Source of the DNA: Bifidobacteriaceae bacterium
GTDB lineage: Bacteria > Actinomycetota > Actinomycetes > Actinomycetales > WQXJ01
Assembly (NCBI GenBank): GCA_031281585.1
Contig: JAITFE010000030.1
Coordinates: forward strand, 1-64,000
DNA length: 64,000 nt
Direction: 5' to 3'
In this document: positions 9,996 to 18,830 of the stretch, in pieces
How the letters are laid out: the number at the start of each line of letters is the position of its first letter
How positions within the stretch are numbered: the stretch's first letter is position 1
Translations under genes and position numbers: made by a program
The notes under the pieces: model-generated
What the model saw: only the letters and a program-made list of their open reading frames with translations
Databases searched by the model: none
Told to the model about the DNA's origin: nothing

Positions 9996-10624
9996 TGCTT
10001 GGCGCCAACTCCAAGCCATTGGAGCAGCGGCTGTTCGGCCGGCCGGCGGCCTGGCTGGTCAAGCACCATGTGCGCGCGAACACGGTGACGGTGGCAGGAG
10101 TGGCCGTGCAGTGCGCGGTCGCGTTGACGCTGTTCCCGCTCGGCTACCTCTGGCAGGGGGCGGTGGTTCTGGCGGCGGTGGTGACCACCGATGCGCTGGA
10201 CGGCACCATGGCCCGGCTGGCCGGGACGGCGTCGAAATGGGGGGCGTTCCTCGACTCGACGCTGGACCGGTTGGCGGACGCGGCGATTTTCGCCGGGTTG
10301 ACCGTGTACCTGGCCCGCGAGGGGCACACCGCGGGCGTGATCGCCGGCGTGGCGGCGTTGGCGGCGGGAACCGTTGTGCCCTACACCCGCGCGCGGGCGG
10401 AGGCGCTGGGCTACCAGGCCACCGTGGGGATCGCGGAGCGCGCCGACCGGTTGATCGTGGCCCTGGTGGCGGCGTTCTTGACGGGCCTTGGGCTCAGCCC
10501 GCTGGTGTTGGTGGTCGCCTTGGGAGTGCTCGCGGCGGCCAGCCTGGTGACGGTGGGGCAGCGGTCATGGGCGGTCTACACGCAGGCGCGGGCGGAAGCG
10601 CAATCGCAGGCGGACGAACAGTGA
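9995..10624 (+). CDS. pgsA: CDP-alcohol phosphatidyltransferase, probable phosphatidylinositol-phosphate synthase
   Basis: This 209-residue integral membrane enzyme has about six hydrophobic segments. It carries the complete CDP-alcohol phosphotransferase signature D66-x2-D69-G70-x2-A73-R74-x8-G83-x3-D87-x3-D91. In this gene position mycobacterial and related enzymes join CDP-diacylglycerol to inositol 3-phosphate to give PI phosphate, the first step toward phosphatidylinositol mannosides. It overlaps both neighbours by one to four bases. Specificity for inositol phosphate rather than glycerol phosphate is inferred from synteny with patA and pimA. Confidence 0.9.
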   Translation: MLGANSKPLEQRLFGRPAAWLVKHHVRANTVTVAGVAVQCAVALTLFPLGYLWQGAVVLAAVVTTDALDGTMARLAGTASKWGAFLDSTLDRLADAAIFAGLTVYLAREGHTAGVIAGVAALAAGTVVPYTRARAEALGYQATVGIAERADRLIVALVAAFLTGLGLSPLVLVVALGVLAAASLVTVGQRSWAVYTQARAEAQSQADEQ

Positions 10625-11535
10625 ACCTGACGGCGCTGGCCTGGAAATGGGTGCCGCGCCTGCCGGACGGCCTGGCGCGCGCCTTGTTCACTCTGGGCGC
10701 GGACTTGGCCTGTGTCCGCCCGGGCAAGGGCGTGCGCCAACTGGAGGCGAATCTGCGCCGGGTGCGCCCCGAACTGGCCCCCCGGGCGCTGCGCCGGCTG
10801 ACCAGGGAGGCCATGCGGCGCTACCTCCGCTACTACTGCGAGGCGTTCCAGGTGGCGAACTGGCCGAAGGAGCGGGTCACGGCGATGGTCCGCATGGGGG
10901 ACGAGCAGCGGGTCCGCTCCGAGATCGGGGAGGCCCCGCGACTGGTGCTGGCTTTGGGGCACATGGGCAACTGGGACTTGGCGGGCGCGTGGGCCACCGA
11001 CCACTTGGCTCCCATCACCACGGTGGCCGAGCACTTGCGGCCTGAGGAGGTGTTTCAGGACTTCTTGGCCATGCGCCGCCGGATCGGCCTGAACATCATT
11101 CCGCTGGAGCGCGGCCAATCGGTTTTCCGGCAACTGCTGCGCGTGACCCAGGAGGCCACCAAAGCCGGCGAGCCGTGGGCGGTGCCCCTGCTGGCGGACC
11201 GCGAACTGGGCCGGGGCGGGGTCGAGGTGGACTTCTTCGGGGAGAAGGCGCTGATGGCGCCGGGGCCGGCCGCTTTGGCGCTGGCCTCAGACCGGCCGCT
11301 GTACGCCGTGGCGATGTACCGGGACGGGCCCGGCTACGCGCTGGAGTTCTCCGCCCCCATCGCGCCGCCGCCCGGCCTGCCCAAAGCCGAACAGGTCGCC
11401 GCCATGACGCAGGCCTGGGCCGGATTCCTCGAAGGCGCCATCCGCCGCCACCCCGCAGATTGGCACATGCTGGCCAAGGTGTTCGTCGCGGACCTCGACC
11501 CGGAGCGGCTGGCCCAAGTGCGGGGCGGGGCCTGA
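10621..11535 (+). CDS. Phosphatidylinositol mannoside acyltransferase (PatA/HtrB-like)
   Basis: This 304-residue LpxL/HtrB-fold acyltransferase carries the HxxxxD motif HMGNWD (H114-D119). Relatives in this position acylate the mannose of PIM1/PIM2 on the inner leaflet of the membrane. An amphipathic N-terminal stretch fits membrane association. The GTG start at 10621 overlaps the pgsA stop (GTGA), and the stop overlaps the pimA start by one base. Gene order PI-phosphate synthase, PatA, PimA is conserved across PIM-making actinobacteria and supports the call. Confidence 0.9.
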   Translation: MNLTALAWKWVPRLPDGLARALFTLGADLACVRPGKGVRQLEANLRRVRPELAPRALRRLTREAMRRYLRYYCEAFQVANWPKERVTAMVRMGDEQRVRSEIGEAPRLVLALGHMGNWDLAGAWATDHLAPITTVAEHLRPEEVFQDFLAMRRRIGLNIIPLERGQSVFRQLLRVTQEATKAGEPWAVPLLADRELGRGGVEVDFFGEKALMAPGPAALALASDRPLYAVAMYRDGPGYALEFSAPIAPPPGLPKAEQVAAMTQAWAGFLEGAIRRHPADWHMLAKVFVADLDPERLAQVRGGA

Positions 11536-12641
11536 TGCGCATCGGCCTGGTCTGCCCCTACTCGTTCGACGTGCCGGGCGGCGTCCAGTTCCACATCCGG
11601 GACCTGGCCGGGGAGTTGATCGAACGCGGCCACGAGGTCTCCGTGTTAGCCCCCGCCGAAGAGGACACGCCGTTGCCCGCCTACGTGGTGGCGGCCGGCC
11701 GGTCGCTCCCGATCCACTACAACGGGTCGGTGGCGCGCCTCAGCTTTGGGCCGCTGGCGGCCCGCCGCACGCGGCGTTGGCTGGGCGACGGCGAGTTCGA
11801 CCTGCTGCACATCCACGAGCCGATCGCCCCGTCGCTCGGAATGCTCGCGATGCTCAACGCCCACGGGCCGCTGGTGGCCACGTTCCATTCGTCGCAGACC
11901 GCCTCGCGCGCTTTGCGCGCCGCGTATCCGCTGGTCAGGGCGTCTATGGAAAAGATCGTGGGGGCCATCGCGGTCAGCGAGGACGCCCGCCGGACCGTCA
12001 TGGACCATTTGGGGGTGGACTCGGTCATCATCCCTAACGGGGTGCACGCCGGCTATTTCGCCAACGCCGAGCCGGATCCGCGTTGGCAGGCCACCCCGGA
12101 CCGGCCGGTGGTGGCGTTCCTGGGGCGCCTTGACGAGCCGCGCAAGGGCCTGAAAGTCGCGCTCGCCGCGGTGCCGCTGGTCCAAGCCGCGTTTCCGGGC
12201 GTCCGGTTCGTGGTCGCCGGGGCCGGCGATGCCGCCGAGGCGCTTGGGCATTTGGGTCCCGAACGGGCCGCCGTCGAGTTGGCGGGCTCCATCACCGACT
12301 CGGAAAAGGCCGGCCTGTTCAAGGGCTGCTCCGTGTACATCGCGCCGCAACTGGGCGGCGAGTCCTTCGGGATTGTGCTGGTCGAGGCGATGGCGGCGGG
12401 CGCGCCTGTGGTGGCCTCCAACCTGCCGGCCTTCGCCCGCGTGCTGGACGGCGGCGAACTGGGGCACCTGTTCACGTTGGGGGACGCTGGGGCGCTCGCA
12501 GACGGGATCGTCGGAGCGTTGAACGGAAGCGACCAGACCAAGCGCCAGGTGGAGGCGGCCAGCCGGGCGGTGCTGCGCTACGACTGGTCGCAGGTGACGG
12601 AAAGCATCCTGGCGGTTTACGACACGGTGACGGGGCGTTAG
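11535..12641 (+). CDS. pimA: Phosphatidylinositol alpha-mannosyltransferase
   Basis: This 368-residue GT-B, GT4-family enzyme transfers mannose from GDP-mannose to the inositol of phosphatidylinositol at the cytosolic face. The N-terminal fold begins RIGLVCPYSFDVPGGV, with the acceptor-side loop HIHEP near residue 93. The nucleotide-sugar EX7E motif is at E276 (GGESFGIVLVE), matching E274 of mycobacterial PimA. It is the last enzyme of the coupled thrS-HIT-pgsA-patA-pimA string; a LemA-like gene follows after seven bases. Confidence 0.93.
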   Translation: MRIGLVCPYSFDVPGGVQFHIRDLAGELIERGHEVSVLAPAEEDTPLPAYVVAAGRSLPIHYNGSVARLSFGPLAARRTRRWLGDGEFDLLHIHEPIAPSLGMLAMLNAHGPLVATFHSSQTASRALRAAYPLVRASMEKIVGAIAVSEDARRTVMDHLGVDSVIIPNGVHAGYFANAEPDPRWQATPDRPVVAFLGRLDEPRKGLKVALAAVPLVQAAFPGVRFVVAGAGDAAEALGHLGPERAAVELAGSITDSEKAGLFKGCSVYIAPQLGGESFGIVLVEAMAAGAPVVASNLPAFARVLDGGELGHLFTLGDAGALADGIVGALNGSDQTKRQVEAASRAVLRYDWSQVTESILAVYDTVTGR

Positions 12642-12648
12642 GGGCGGC

Positions 12649-13185
12649 ATGGACTGGACCGGCTCCACGCTCGTCACCTTGGCGGCCGCGGCCCTGGTGG
12701 TCGGGGCGGTCTGGTATGCGGCGAGCCGGGTCGACCGGATGCACCGGCGGGTGGAGAACGCCTGGGGCTCGCTGCAGCTGCAGCTGACCCGGCGGGCCTC
12801 GGTGGCGCTGGACTTGGCGCACGAGGACCTGTGGGACCCGGTCGCGTCGATGGTGGTGGCGGAGGCGGCGCGCGGCGCGCTGGAGGCGCCGCCTTGGGGG
12901 GCGGAGCATTCGGAGCTCTCGGCGGTGTTGCGGGCCGCCGCGGGCGACCGCGCCCAGGTCGAGGCGGACTTTGGGCGCCCGGACCGGGAGCCGCTCCTGC
13001 GGGAGTTGAGCGCGGCCTGGTACCGGGCCATCCTGGCCCGCCGTTTCCTCAACGAGGCCGTGTCGATGACGGCGCGGTTGCGTTCGCGCCGCCTGGTCCG
13101 CTGGCTGCATCTGGCCGGCCGCACGCCCATGCCGCAGTCCTGCGACATTGACGACGCGCCCCCGGACGGGCTGATCAGCCAGTAG
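12649..13185 (+). CDS. LemA-like single-pass membrane protein
   Basis: This 178-residue protein has one N-terminal membrane segment (about residues 7-25) followed by a helical cytosolic or extracytosolic domain. The segment RVENAWGSLQLQLTRRASV resembles the LemA helical repeat. It follows pimA by seven bases and is probably co-transcribed. In other actinobacteria a membrane protein also follows pimA, but its function is not established. Its C-terminal 25 residues are not conserved in any family I recognise. Confidence 0.75.
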   Translation: MDWTGSTLVTLAAAALVVGAVWYAASRVDRMHRRVENAWGSLQLQLTRRASVALDLAHEDLWDPVASMVVAEAARGALEAPPWGAEHSELSAVLRAAAGDRAQVEADFGRPDREPLLRELSAAWYRAILARRFLNEAVSMTARLRSRRLVRWLHLAGRTPMPQSCDIDDAPPDGLISQ

Positions 13186-13361
13186 CCGCGGCGGTGATCA
13201 GCGGAAACACTTCACACGGGTTGGAAACACGGCGGTCGTTCTGACGCAATTGAGGAGAAACTGCTGGGAAACCGCCTCCTTCTAGCGTCTTTGGAGAGGC
13301 GCCGGCGGTCCTCAACGCGTTGTCCCACGCACCCGCCGATCGCCCGGAAGGAGATATTTCG

Positions 13362-16133
13362 ATGACCAATCCGCGGCGGAAAGTCAGCGGGGGTTTTGTC
13401 AAGCGCTGCGTTGCGACGGTGGCGGCGGCGTCCGTGCTGGGCGTTGTCGGCGCCGGCGCAGCCTGGGGTTATACCAGCGTGACCATAGTGGGGGGCGACC
13501 AGTGGAACGTGAATGACGCGGTCAGCCCGCGTGTCGACACAGGCAGCGTCATGTCCACGAGTTCCAACGCCTTGATGGGCTACGGCGGCCTGCGGGTGCA
13601 GGTGCGCGGCGGCGCTAGCCCGCTGGGCGGTCTGCTGCTGCGGGGGTTCGAGTCGACCTATGACGGCCTGGACACGTTCGAGGCCCGCCAAGGCGTGGAC
13701 GTGGACGGGGTTGTTGTCCAGCGCGAGCTCACCATTGACCGCGTGACTAGCGTTGGCCGCTTCTACGACGCCTTCACCAACACGACCGCCGCGTCCGTGA
13801 CCGTGGACGTGGCCTTCGGCGGGCAACTCGGCTACGACACAGGGGCGAACCAGAGCGCGATCGCCGCGACCGGCGACGGCGACGTTGCGATCACGGCCGC
13901 CGACGGCTGGGCCAGTTGGTACACCCCGAGCAACGGCCCCGGCTCGGCCAGCAACAACGGCCCGTCCGCCACGGTCTTCGGAACCCCCGGATTCGCGGGA
14001 TCGCTTGGCCGGGTGGGCAACTTCCTGCGCGACCCGTTCACCAACGACCTGCCCGCCACGGGCGACGAGTCGAACCATCCCGCGTTTGTCAACACGCTGA
14101 CGATCGCACCGGGCCAGACCGCCGCGGTGGTTCACTTCGTCGCCACGGGACTCTCCGAGGTCCGCCCCGTCGCCCAAGGGGCGGCCGTGCCGCCCGCCGG
14201 CGCCGAGGTGGCAGAGGTGCAGGCGGCCGCTGCCGCCCTCGCGGCGGCCCCGGATTGGGACGGTTTGAACTCCGCCGAGGTCTGCGCGATCGCGAACTTC
14301 GACCTGGCGGGAACTGACTGCGCGACCCCCGAAGGGCCGGTCCTGGGCGGGATAGGCGCGACGGCGGCCCCGATCAAGGGAACCACTAGCGTGGCCTACG
14401 ACGTGCGCGGGAAGACCATCACCGACCTCCTGGCGGACCTTGAGGCCGGCGTGGTCACCAACGTCGAATTGGTGCAGGCCTACCTGGACCGGATCGAAGC
14501 CTATGACAAGGGGCCGTTCGGCCTGCATGCGGTCCTGACGATCTCCCCGACCGCGCTTGAGCAGGCCGCCGCCGCTGACGCCGCCCGCCAGGCGGGGGAC
14601 GACCGCCCGCTGCTCGGCATCCCGATCCTCGTCAAAGACATAGTCGACACCTACGACATGCCGACCACCGGCGGCTCGCTGGTGTTCGACGGATACCAGC
14701 CGACGGCGGACTCCTTCCAGGTGGCCAAACTCCGCGAGGCGGGCGCCATCATCTTGGGCAAAGCCAATCTGGCCGAGTTCGCCAACGACGGGCATTTCAG
14801 CCCCAGCGCCTACGGGCAGGTGTGGAACGCCTTCGACCCGTCCCGCTCTTCGATCGGCTCCAGCGGCGGATCCGCCGTGGCGGTCGCCTCCGGGTTCGCC
14901 GCCGCCGCGATCGGCACGCAGACCGGCGACTCGCTGTGGGGTCCGTCCGGCGCGGCCAGCCTCTTCTCGCTGCGCGGCACGGACGGCATCCAATCAAGCG
15001 CGGGGACCATGCCGCTGACTTTGATTCAGGACTACGTCGGCTTCATCGCCCAGTCGAATGAGGACCTGGCGTTGCTGCTCTCCGTGGCGGCCGTCGACAA
15101 CCCGGACGACGTGCTGGATGACGTGGCCAACGGGAGCCGTCCCGCCGACTGGACCGAGTTCTTGAAGGCGGACGCCCTGCAGGGCAAGCGCATCGGCATT
15201 CCGGACGGCGCGTTCGACGACCCGTTCGGGACCACCGCGGTCACGGACGCGCTGGCCGCGCAGTTGGCCAACTTCGAGGCGGCGGGCGCCACCCTGGTGC
15301 ACATCCCGGCCGCCCCGGCCGCGTTGGGCGGGCGCCCAACGGGCGACCTCGGCTATGAGGGCTGGTCGCAATGGATCGACGCCCATCCGGACAACCCGTA
15401 CACGGCGGCGGAGCAGATCATCCGGAGCCCGCTGCGCGTCCCCAACCGCGTCAGCACGAACCCGTACACGGGGACGGGCAGGATGACGGACGCGGAACAG
15501 CGGGCGTTCGAGCAGTGGCGGGCCGACAGCCGCGCCGCCCTGGCCGACTGGATGGACCAGAACGGGGTTGACGCGGTCCTCTACGGCGCCGAACTGAGCG
15601 ACATCCACTTGAACGATTCGATCCAGCCGAGCTTTGGGCGGATCGACCCGCAGTCTTCCGCCACCGGCGTGCCCACCGCGATCTTCCCGGCCGGGTTGAA
15701 CGCCCACGGCAACCCCGTCGGCTTCCAGTTGCAGGGCAAGGCGTTCCAGGACGCCGAGTTGTTGGGCTTCGCCTACGCCTTTGACCAGGTGGCCCACGGC
15801 CGGGTGCTCCCGTCGGTCACCCCGCCGCTGCCGCTGGCGGCCGGCGAGTCCCCGGACGATCAGGACGGCGAGGAGGATCCGGACGGCGAGGAAGACCCTG
15901 ACGGGGAGGAAGACCCTGACGGTGAGGAGGGTCCCGGAGGCCAAAACGGTTCGCCCAGCCCGAGTGGTTCGGCGAAGCCGAGCGCCGATGCCGTGAACTC
16001 GCCCCCCAGCGCCAAGGCCCTCCCGATCACCGGCGTTGGCGGCCAGATGTGGTGGACGCTGGGCACCAGCGCCCTCGCGATAGCCTTGGGCGCGGCCCTG
16101 CGGATGCGAGCCCGGAAGCCGGCCTCAACGTGA
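13362..16133 (+). CDS. Sortase-anchored (LPITG) surface amidase fusion
   Basis: This 923-residue exported protein has a signal peptide (about 1-37), a beta-rich N-terminal domain (about 38-330) with no family I can name, and an amidase-signature domain (about 345-815). The amidase lysine is in LVKDIVDT (K425), the GSSGGS block spans 499-504, and the nucleophile is expected at S524. That last block reads GTQTGDS, whereas the family usually has GTDTGGS, so activity is uncertain. Four acidic DGEEDP-type repeats and a Ser/Pro stalk precede LPITG (887-891), a membrane helix and the tail RMRARK. It should be covalently attached to peptidoglycan by a sortase. ATG at 13362 follows AAGGAGAT. Confidence 0.85.
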   Translation: MTNPRRKVSGGFVKRCVATVAAASVLGVVGAGAAWGYTSVTIVGGDQWNVNDAVSPRVDTGSVMSTSSNALMGYGGLRVQVRGGASPLGGLLLRGFESTYDGLDTFEARQGVDVDGVVVQRELTIDRVTSVGRFYDAFTNTTAASVTVDVAFGGQLGYDTGANQSAIAATGDGDVAITAADGWASWYTPSNGPGSASNNGPSATVFGTPGFAGSLGRVGNFLRDPFTNDLPATGDESNHPAFVNTLTIAPGQTAAVVHFVATGLSEVRPVAQGAAVPPAGAEVAEVQAAAAALAAAPDWDGLNSAEVCAIANFDLAGTDCATPEGPVLGGIGATAAPIKGTTSVAYDVRGKTITDLLADLEAGVVTNVELVQAYLDRIEAYDKGPFGLHAVLTISPTALEQAAAADAARQAGDDRPLLGIPILVKDIVDTYDMPTTGGSLVFDGYQPTADSFQVAKLREAGAIILGKANLAEFANDGHFSPSAYGQVWNAFDPSRSSIGSSGGSAVAVASGFAAAAIGTQTGDSLWGPSGAASLFSLRGTDGIQSSAGTMPLTLIQDYVGFIAQSNEDLALLLSVAAVDNPDDVLDDVANGSRPADWTEFLKADALQGKRIGIPDGAFDDPFGTTAVTDALAAQLANFEAAGATLVHIPAAPAALGGRPTGDLGYEGWSQWIDAHPDNPYTAAEQIIRSPLRVPNRVSTNPYTGTGRMTDAEQRAFEQWRADSRAALADWMDQNGVDAVLYGAELSDIHLNDSIQPSFGRIDPQSSATGVPTAIFPAGLNAHGNPVGFQLQGKAFQDAELLGFAYAFDQVAHGRVLPSVTPPLPLAAGESPDDQDGEEDPDGEEDPDGEEDPDGEEGPGGQNGSPSPSGSAKPSADAVNSPPSAKALPITGVGGQMWWTLGTSALAIALGAALRMRARKPAST
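15864..15935 (+). repeat. Four 18-bp tandem repeats coding acidic DGEEDP units
   Basis: Four consecutive 18-bp units (15864, 15882, 15900, 15918) encode DGEEDP three times and then DGEEGP. They form the acidic stalk before the LPITG anchor of the amidase. Units differ by a few mostly silent bases, so the array is not freshly expanded. Stalk length could vary between strains. Confidence 0.85.
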
Positions 16134-16169
16134 CCGGCACCGCGTCCTAACCGGCGCGCGATCACGCCC

Positions 16170-16225
16170 GGCGCCGTCCGCGACGCGCGAGGGTCGTTAT
16201 GACCCGCCGCGCCGCGGACGGCGCC
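16170..16225. terminator. Bidirectional hairpin between convergent genes
   Basis: GGCGCCGTCCGCG (16170-16182) and CGCGGACGGCGCC (16213-16225) form a perfect 13-bp stem. An inner GGGTC/GACCC pair can form a nested hairpin. It sits between the 3' ends of the amidase gene and of the minus-strand dehydrogenase, whose stop codon it touches, so it can terminate both transcripts. Confidence 0.7.
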
Positions 16226-17556
16226 TACAGTGTTGGGCGGCCGGGGGAGTGGATTGTCCAGCCTGCGGCTTGCCAAGCCGGCACGTCTAGGCATAGGCGG
16301 GCGTCCACGACTTGGCGGGTGTCAGTCCAAGTGGCGACTTCGGCGGGGTCCAGCGCGCGGTACTCCGGCCACTCCGTGAGGACCAGGATCACTTCCGCGC
16401 CTTGGACCGCCTCGGGGACCGTCTCGGCGTAGGCCAGGCCTGGATAGGCGGCGCGCGCGGTGCGCACCGCTTGCGGGTCGGTCGCCACGACTTCGGCTCC
16501 CGCCGTCGCCAACGCCTGGGCGACCAAGATTGACTGGCTGTTGCGGACGTCATCGGACAACGGCTTGAAGGCCAATCCGAGGACCGCGATCCGGGCGCCG
16601 GCGACGGGGCCGCCCAAGGCGCGCTGGGCCAACTCCACCACGCGGGCGCGGCGGGAGACGTTCAGGTGATCTGCGGCAGAGAGCAGTTCGGCGGTCAGCG
16701 GCGCCCCCAGCTCTTCCGCCCGCGCCGCCAGCGCGTGCAGATCCTTCGGCAGACAGCCGCCGCCAAAACCCAGGCCGGGGTTGAGGAAGAGTTTTCCGAT
16801 GCGCTCGTCGAGGCGGAGCGCGGCGGCCACGTCCAGGATGTCGGCTCCGGCGGAATCGGCCAAATCGGAGATCGCGTTGATGAAGCTGACGCGCAACGCG
16901 AGGTAGGAATTGGCGGATGTCTTTACCAATTCGGCGGACTCGTAGGACATTTTCAGGCGGGGCGTGCCGACAGCTAGGAGGTCCGCGTAAACCTGGTCCA
17001 GAACGTCGGCAGCCGACTTGCCGCCGAAGCCGCCCCGTTTGGCCGAAACCTGGGCCAGGCCGTAGACAATGCGGTCCGGCGCCAGCGTGTCCGCCACGGC
17101 GTGGCCCTCACGCAAGAACTCCGGATTCCAGACCAGGTGTGCGCCCGCGTCCGCGAGGCGGGCGGCCAGCGGCCGGGCCGTTCCCACCGGCACCGTCGAC
17201 TTGCCGACCACCACCGCGTCCGGTCGCAGGTGGGGGAGCAGGTCCACTGCGGCGCGGTCAAGGGCGGACAGGTCCGCCGCTTGAGAGCCGGGCAACTGCG
17301 GCGTGCCGACGCAAATGAAATGGACCTGGCAATTCGCCGTGTCGGCGCTATTGTCGCTGAAGCTCAGTCGGCCTGATTCGAGGCCCTGCCGCAACAGGTC
17401 GGCGAAACCGGGCTCGTAGAAAGGAGCCTCCCCGGCTCGAAGACTGGCGACTTTTGCCTGGTCTGAGTCCACGCCGATGACTTCATGCCCCAAACTGGCC
17501 ATGGCCGCGGCGTGGACGGCTCCCAGGTAGCCGCAGCCGATCACAGACAAACGCAC
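16225..17556 (-). CDS. ugd: UDP-glucose 6-dehydrogenase family protein
   Basis: This 443-residue cytosolic enzyme has an N-terminal NAD-binding motif GCGYLGAVH, a central dimerisation domain and a C-terminal UDP-binding domain. The catalytic cysteine is C268 in GFGGGCLPKD, and the lysine in KTSANSYLALR is present. It oxidises a UDP-sugar twice at C6, giving UDP-glucuronate or a related uronate for surface polysaccharide. It stands alone on the minus strand, divergent from the ATPase gene at 17699, and lies next to the polysaccharide locus, which may use its product. Confidence 0.93.
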   Translation of the reverse strand: MRLSVIGCGYLGAVHAAAMASLGHEVIGVDSDQAKVASLRAGEAPFYEPGFADLLRQGLESGRLSFSDNSADTANCQVHFICVGTPQLPGSQAADLSALDRAAVDLLPHLRPDAVVVGKSTVPVGTARPLAARLADAGAHLVWNPEFLREGHAVADTLAPDRIVYGLAQVSAKRGGFGGKSAADVLDQVYADLLAVGTPRLKMSYESAELVKTSANSYLALRVSFINAISDLADSAGADILDVAAALRLDERIGKLFLNPGLGFGGGCLPKDLHALAARAEELGAPLTAELLSAADHLNVSRRARVVELAQRALGGPVAGARIAVLGLAFKPLSDDVRNSQSILVAQALATAGAEVVATDPQAVRTARAAYPGLAYAETVPEAVQGAEVILVLTEWPEYRALDPAEVATWTDTRQVVDARLCLDVPAWQAAGWTIHSPGRPTL

Positions 17557-17698
17557 CCGCTTACCTTACCGGCACCGACGTGTTTAGCGACGGGGTTATG
17601 AGGTGACCACGGTTACCAGCCTGGCCAGGTCAGGTATGGTGAAGCTGAATTGAACGCTGGGGAAGCGAATTGGCCCAGATAACGTTAGGTGTCCCCGA

Positions 17699-18688
17699 GT
17701 GGTAACAAGTGATCATGTATTGGCCTTGGTCAAGAGCCATTTCCAAGGCGATGACGACGCCTTTGGCGCCGTCGCGCAGCGGGTAGTCCAAGAGGCTGCG
17801 CGGGCGGGGAGGACCAAGTTCGCCCGAGAGCTTGGGGACTTCATCGACTCGGTCCGCGTCCAGCCGCCGTCGTTTTCCGGAGCGAAGCCCGCGCTTCCCT
17901 TTGCACGGCGGAGTGGTGAAACCGCATCGCCGGTGTCGGTTTCGTATCCCGACCCCGAGCTTGACCGATTGGTGTTGTCCCCCAAAGTCGAACAGGCCGT
18001 GATGAGCCTCCTGGCGGAGCAGCGCGACCTCGGCGTTTTGGCCGAGCATCGTTTGCCGCCCGCCCGGAAGATGCTGCTGGCCGGACCTCCGGGAACCGGC
18101 AAGACCTCGGCCGCGCGCGCAGTGGCGGGGGAACTTGCTTTGCCGCTGTTCTCGGTTCGGATCGACTCATTGGCCGACAAGTCCGCGCCGCAGGCTGCGG
18201 CGGACCTCCGGCTTGTCTTCGACCGCCTGAGCGACACCCGCGCCGTCTGCCTGTTCAACGGGGTCGACGAATTGGCGGGGGACCGTGATCCGGGCGGCGA
18301 CTCCCCTACGGGGCGGCGGCCCTTGGATTCGTTTCTGGAGCTTCTGGACGCGGATGTGTCGGATTGCTTGGTTTTTGCCGCCACGAACAGCGTCCATCGG
18401 ATCGACAGCGCCGCGAAGCGGCTGTTCGATGCCGTGGTCACCTTTTCGTTGCCGGACGAGGTTGCCGCGAAGACGGTCGCGGAGAATCGCCTGGCTTCAT
18501 TCGATTTGGACGGCGTGGACTGGTCCGAGGTCACGGCCGCCGCCGCGGGACTCAGCCACGGGGACATTTGCGTTGCGGCGGAGAACGCCGCCAAGTTGGC
18601 GGTCCTGTCCGGCCACAAGAAAGTGGACACGTTGGCGTTGGTGGCCGCGCTGGAAAACCGGCCGCACCGGGTGGCCCGTGACATTTGA
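17699..18688 (+). CDS. Orphan AAA ATPase resembling IetA
   Basis: This 329-residue AAA ATPase has Walker A GPPGTGKTS (129-137), a Walker B-like block ending in VDEL near 195, and sensor-1 VFAATNS near 227. The N-terminal helical domain (about 1-60) and overall layout resemble IetA, the ATPase half of the two-gene IetAS anti-phage system, as I recall that family. In those systems a subtilisin-like S8 protease gene follows directly; here the next gene is the Wzz/BY-kinase and no protease is visible. It may be a solitary relative with another role or a system that has lost its partner. GTG at 17699 is the start; no strong ribosome-binding site is seen. Confidence 0.75.
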   Translation: MVTSDHVLALVKSHFQGDDDAFGAVAQRVVQEAARAGRTKFARELGDFIDSVRVQPPSFSGAKPALPFARRSGETASPVSVSYPDPELDRLVLSPKVEQAVMSLLAEQRDLGVLAEHRLPPARKMLLAGPPGTGKTSAARAVAGELALPLFSVRIDSLADKSAPQAAADLRLVFDRLSDTRAVCLFNGVDELAGDRDPGGDSPTGRRPLDSFLELLDADVSDCLVFAATNSVHRIDSAAKRLFDAVVTFSLPDEVAAKTVAENRLASFDLDGVDWSEVTAAAAGLSHGDICVAAENAAKLAVLSGHKKVDTLALVAALENRPHRVARDI

Positions 18689-18830
18689 AGTGGTCAGAAA
18701 GGCCGACCGTTGGGCGCTGAACGGCCTCAACGTCCCGGCAGGCCGGGTTACCTGAGGTACCATCCCGGTGAGAGTTTTTTCCGAGCGGGGCGGGATGAGT
18801 AGCTGCCGTCCTTAGAAAGGTGCCGAGTTC

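Noticed and set aside
10111-10620. In-frame extension upstream of the PatA-like gene
   Set aside because: The extension overlaps pgsA in another frame and is glycine/arginine low-complexity. The GTGA overlap at 10621 gives the normal operon start.
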